64,000 nucleotides of DNA from Bacteroidota bacterium (GTDB taxonomy: Bacteria > Bacteroidota > Bacteroidia > Chitinophagales > Chitinophagaceae). The notes beneath the pieces were generated by a model. That model ran no database searches. It was not told where the DNA came from and worked only from the letters and a program-made list of their open reading frames with translations. The position numbers were made by a program, and so were the translations under genes. Location: NCBI GenBank assembly GCA_023422835.1, contig JAFAGI010000001.1:124001-188000 (forward strand), read 5' to 3'. This document shows, piece after piece, positions 61,409 to 64,000 of the stretch. Position 1 is the first letter of the stretch, and the number at the start of each line of letters is the position of its first letter.

Positions 61409-63328
61409 CTATTTCACGATCACCGCTCCGATTTGGTCGGTGATCTCTCTTTCAAAATTTTTCAATTGTTGATGGATCAGCAGTTTCTGAAAAGTAACAT
61501 CATCAGAAGGAGCATGTTCCAGCTCTTCCTGGTTTTCATCGATCATGCTTTTGATTTTACGGAGCTTATAGTAAAGCACCGTAAGCCTTACATCATTCTT
61601 TTCTTCCTCTTCTTTATTGTCTGTAATGCGGTTGCTCAATTCCTCCCAGCGCTTGCTGAGCTCATAAGGAAATATAGTGATGTCTACCAATGTGTGCGGT
61701 ATTTCCGGATCGAGCGTATACATCAGGGTTTTAGCGGTTGGCTGCATGCCTTGCTGGTAACTGTTTTTGTACAGTTCATAAACTTTTTCATACTTTTCAT
61801 GATGTAGCGGAAAGTCTTCAAGCTCATTGAAAATGTATTCTGCTACGGTGCGCTGCTCATCCCATTGGTTCAGGCCAAATTCAATCAATACTCGCAGCAG
61901 ATTTTTTTCCTGTATGTCATCACGAACCTTAAAATAAGTATCTTTCTGTTGCTCAACTTCCATTTCTCGCCGCTGTTCTGCAAAAGCCTCTCGCTTCTCC
62001 AGCCGTGCGATCTGCTCGCGGGTATATTTGTTTACCAGGTTGGTTAAGCCGCCTTCATCAATTTTCATGGCAGAAGCACATTGCCTGATGTATTCCTGCT
62101 GCTTGGTAAAATCTTCGGCCTTATTTATTTTACTGATGCTCTCTGCGATTTTGTTGACCGCATCATTCTTCCTGGCAATATCATTGCCGGCTTCGCGCAA
62201 CAGTATTTCCATTTCAAAAAGAATAAAATCTTTTTTATGCTCTGCAATGAATTTTTTAAACTGCTTTTCACCTACCTTTTTTACATAGCTGTCAGGGTCT
62301 TCACCATCAGGAATCAGCACCAACCTTACGTTGAGGGCTTCTTCCAGGGCCATGTCCAGGCCACGCATGGCAGCTTTTACGCCGGCGCTGTCTCCATCAT
62401 AAATTATGGTGAGGTTGGAAGTATATTTTTTTATGAGCCGCAACTGGTCAGTTGTAAGGGATGTACCGCCGCTTGCCACCACATTCTCTACACCTGCCTG
62501 CGCTAGGCTTACCACATCGGTGTAGCCTTCTACCAGTAGGCATTCATCGGCCTTATCTATAGCCTGCCGGGCAAAATAGGTGCCGTACAGTATCTTGCTC
62601 TTGACATAAATCTCATTCTCAGGCGTATTGATATACTTGGGTGTATTCTCTGCCTTGCCGATCACGCGTGCCCCAAAGCCGATAACTTTACCGCTGATGT
62701 TGTGTACAGGAAAAATAATCCTGCCACGATAGTTGTCTCTTAATGAATCATTGTGCTGGTTGCGTGCAGTAAGGCCCGATTTTATCAGCAGATCGGTGTT
62801 GTATTGCCCGTTAATAGCGGCCTGTGTAAATACATCATAAGCATTAGGGCTATAGCCTACCTGGAATTTTTCGAGAATAGATTTGGTAAACCCTCTTTGT
62901 TCAAGGTAAGACAAGGCAATGTTGTTGCCCTCATCTGTGTTCCACAATTGATCTGAAAAATATTTTGCAGCAAAGTTATTGAGGATATATAGGCTGTCTG
63001 CAACCTGCATCTGCTGGCGTACTTCGTCGCTTACTTCTTTCTCTTCAATCTCGATATTGTAGCGGCCTGCAAGCCACTTGAGGGCTTCTACATAACTGTA
63101 CTTCTCATGCTCCATGAGAAAAGTAATGGTGTTGCCGCTTTTGCCGCAACCGAAACATTTAAATATTTCCTTGCTGGGCGAAACGGTGAAAGAAGGGGTT
63201 TTCTCACCGTGAAAAGGACACAACCCCAGGTAGTTAGCGCCACGCTTCTTTAACTTCACAAACTCTCCTACCACATCAATAATATCTGTGCGGTTATGGA
63301 TTTGCTGTATGGTTTCCTGGGAGATCAA
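61409..63328 (-). CDS. dnaG: DNA primase
   Basis: 639 residues. A CHC2 zinc-binding domain has Cys37, His40, Cys58 and Cys61 ('LCPFHGEKTPSF', 'FKCFGCGKSG'), followed by the TOPRIM domain ('CLLVEGYTDVVSLAQAGV', 'IIYDGDSAGVKAAMRGLDMA') and a helical C-terminal DnaB-binding domain. It synthesises RNA primers at the replication fork. Its ATG directly abuts the stop of the DUF423 gene upstream (63328/63329), so aroK, DUF423 and dnaG may share one transcript. Confidence 0.97.
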   Translation of the reverse strand: MISQETIQQIHNRTDIIDVVGEFVKLKKRGANYLGLCPFHGEKTPSFTVSPSKEIFKCFGCGKSGNTITFLMEHEKYSYVEALKWLAGRYNIEIEEKEVSDEVRQQMQVADSLYILNNFAAKYFSDQLWNTDEGNNIALSYLEQRGFTKSILEKFQVGYSPNAYDVFTQAAINGQYNTDLLIKSGLTARNQHNDSLRDNYRGRIIFPVHNISGKVIGFGARVIGKAENTPKYINTPENEIYVKSKILYGTYFARQAIDKADECLLVEGYTDVVSLAQAGVENVVASGGTSLTTDQLRLIKKYTSNLTIIYDGDSAGVKAAMRGLDMALEEALNVRLVLIPDGEDPDSYVKKVGEKQFKKFIAEHKKDFILFEMEILLREAGNDIARKNDAVNKIAESISKINKAEDFTKQQEYIRQCASAMKIDEGGLTNLVNKYTREQIARLEKREAFAEQRREMEVEQQKDTYFKVRDDIQEKNLLRVLIEFGLNQWDEQRTVAEYIFNELEDFPLHHEKYEKVYELYKNSYQQGMQPTAKTLMYTLDPEIPHTLVDITIFPYELSKRWEELSNRITDNKEEEEKNDVRLTVLYYKLRKIKSMIDENQEELEHAPSDDVTFQKLLIHQQLKNFEREITDQIGAVIVK

Positions 63329-63730
63329 TTATTTTATTTTTAAAACGCTCAACGCAAGCAATACCCAGCCGGCCATAAAGCTGAGTCCGCCGATGGGTGT
63401 CACAGCGCCGATCCAGCGCATGGATGTATTTCCTGAAATACCAAAATAGGTAAGCATGTACAAGGAGCCGCTGAACAATACCATGCCCAGGATAAATAAC
63501 AGGCCTGCCCAATATGCCATAGAACTTGTGGTGTATTGCATCATAATGCCGGCCAGCGCCAGTGCAAATACATGATAAAACTGGTATCGTACGCCGGTTT
63601 CAAAGATCTGCACGTAGTCCGGTGTGGCAATTTTCTTTAGGCCATGCGCGCCGAATGCGCCCAGTCCTACAGCGAGTGCTCCTAAAATAAATGCAGTGAT
63701 CAGGAAAGTTTTATTTATCATCATTATCAA
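63329..63730 (-). CDS. DUF423 (YgdD-like) membrane protein
   Basis: 133 residues with four membrane segments. 'LGALAVGLGAFGAHGLKK', 'FETGVRYQFYHVFALALAG', 'LFSGSLYMLTYFGI' and 'IGAVTPIGGLSFMAGWVLLAL' are the DUF423 signature. The function is unknown. It overlaps the end of aroK by 20 bp and abuts dnaG, so the three are tightly packed. Confidence 0.9.
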   Translation of the reverse strand: MIMMINKTFLITAFILGALAVGLGAFGAHGLKKIATPDYVQIFETGVRYQFYHVFALALAGIMMQYTTSSMAYWAGLLFILGMVLFSGSLYMLTYFGISGNTSMRWIGAVTPIGGLSFMAGWVLLALSVLKIK

Positions 63731-64000
63731 AAAAATTTTTAAAATGTTTTTTAGTAATTTCTTTATCAGTAAAAATATGTTGCGCCTGTGAATAGAAAGC
63801 TTCCCGTTCTGCCATTTTTTTATTAATAAATTCTTTTAATGCATCATCATCCAGCGAGCTCAACAATGGGCGATGTTCCCGTGCATGTTTCAGCCTGCTG
63901 AAAAGCACGCCACTGCTTACGTTCAGCCAGATAGTAGTGCCATGTTCATTCATCCACTGCATATTATCATAATAACAGGGCAACCCGCCGCCTGTAGCCA
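63711..64000 (-). CDS. aroK: Shikimate kinase, partial (5' end outside window)
   Basis: The frame is open to the window edge and reads 'ATGGGLPCYYDNMQWMNEHG', the central GGG loop of shikimate kinase, then 'TTIWLNVSSGVLFSRLKHAR' and 'EHRPLL', the lid region with its Arg. About 96 C-terminal residues are visible and the Walker A part is missing. It phosphorylates shikimate in the aromatic amino acid pathway. The C-terminal tail is longer than in E. coli AroK and overlaps the DUF423 gene. Confidence 0.88.
   Translation of the reverse strand, partial: ATGGGLPCYYDNMQWMNEHGTTIWLNVSSGVLFSRLKHAREHRPLLSSLDDDALKEFINKKMAEREAFYSQAQHIFTDKEITKKHFKNFFDNDDK

Overview
The window looks like a chromosome segment from a Bacteroidota bacterium, most likely of the Chitinophagaceae type. 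Supporting signs are TonB receptor/SusCD-era lipoproteins with short lipoboxes, an S46 dipeptidyl peptidase, DUF4270 and DUF6157 family proteins, TAnnTTTG promoter boxes, weak Shine-Dalgarno sites and occasional TTG starts. Apart from one island, the content is housekeeping plus small families typical of this phylum. Both ends cut through genes: a lipoprotein at the left and shikimate kinase at the right.

Layout. 1-4216: a cobalamin uptake locus on the minus strand (B12 riboswitch, BtuB-like receptor, BtuG-like surface lipoprotein, second beta-propeller-like lipoprotein). 4257-5680: pyrB-coaD. 5747-6726: a Xre/RES toxin-antitoxin pair with repeated operators. 6861-7030: a possible three-way-junction element, then the leader of ribosomal protein S1. 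9290-11093: a PLP histidine decarboxylase divergent from an Lrp regulator. 11122-20398: hemW, gpsA, an S46 peptidase, an aldo-keto reductase, alaS and topoisomerase IB, followed by a wreck of an O6-alkylguanine methyltransferase gene. 31021-34153: anaerobic ribonucleotide reductase genes in which the glycyl-radical domain is encoded by a separate small ORF. 34202-42570: DODA-type dioxygenase, a large Oar-like receptor, argS, two small basic/tyrosine-rich secreted proteins, GtrA and a small membrane protein. 42729-44100: tRNA-Ala and 1.3 kb of repeats. 44105-64000: eno, SGNH hydrolase, prolyl oligopeptidase, panC, a single-domain GT5-like protein, DUF4270 lipoprotein, metK, acyltransferase, sodC, a CPA2 antiporter, GH29 fucosidase, dnaG, DUF423 and aroK.

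The most distinctive region is a 9.4-kb integrated element (20858-30306) in tRNA-Gln(CUG). It is bounded by a 48-bp direct repeat of the tRNA 3' half and all its genes are on the minus strand. From right to left it carries a tyrosine integrase, a 263-aa accessory protein, an excisionase-like HTH protein, a small putative DNA-binding protein, an SF3/D5 helicase, a 102-bp iteron-like array, an archaeo-eukaryotic-type primase, and a set of small unknown proteins. These small proteins include one with a 'NGRPKGTPNK' N-terminus and three sharing a short N-terminal motif. An 18-bp palindrome occurs three times around one small gene and looks like an operator set. There are no capsid, tail or conjugation genes. 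The organisation resembles a P4-like or PICI-like satellite, which is an inference from gene order and not demonstrated.

Other signs of decay or rearrangement: an Ada/Ogt remnant with the catalytic Cys changed to Tyr; a thioredoxin-family gene reduced to its two ends by an internal deletion; a frameshifted small membrane protein; an inverted-repeat element just upstream of nrdG, whose normal start codon cannot be found; and a pair of ~240-bp noncoding repeats.
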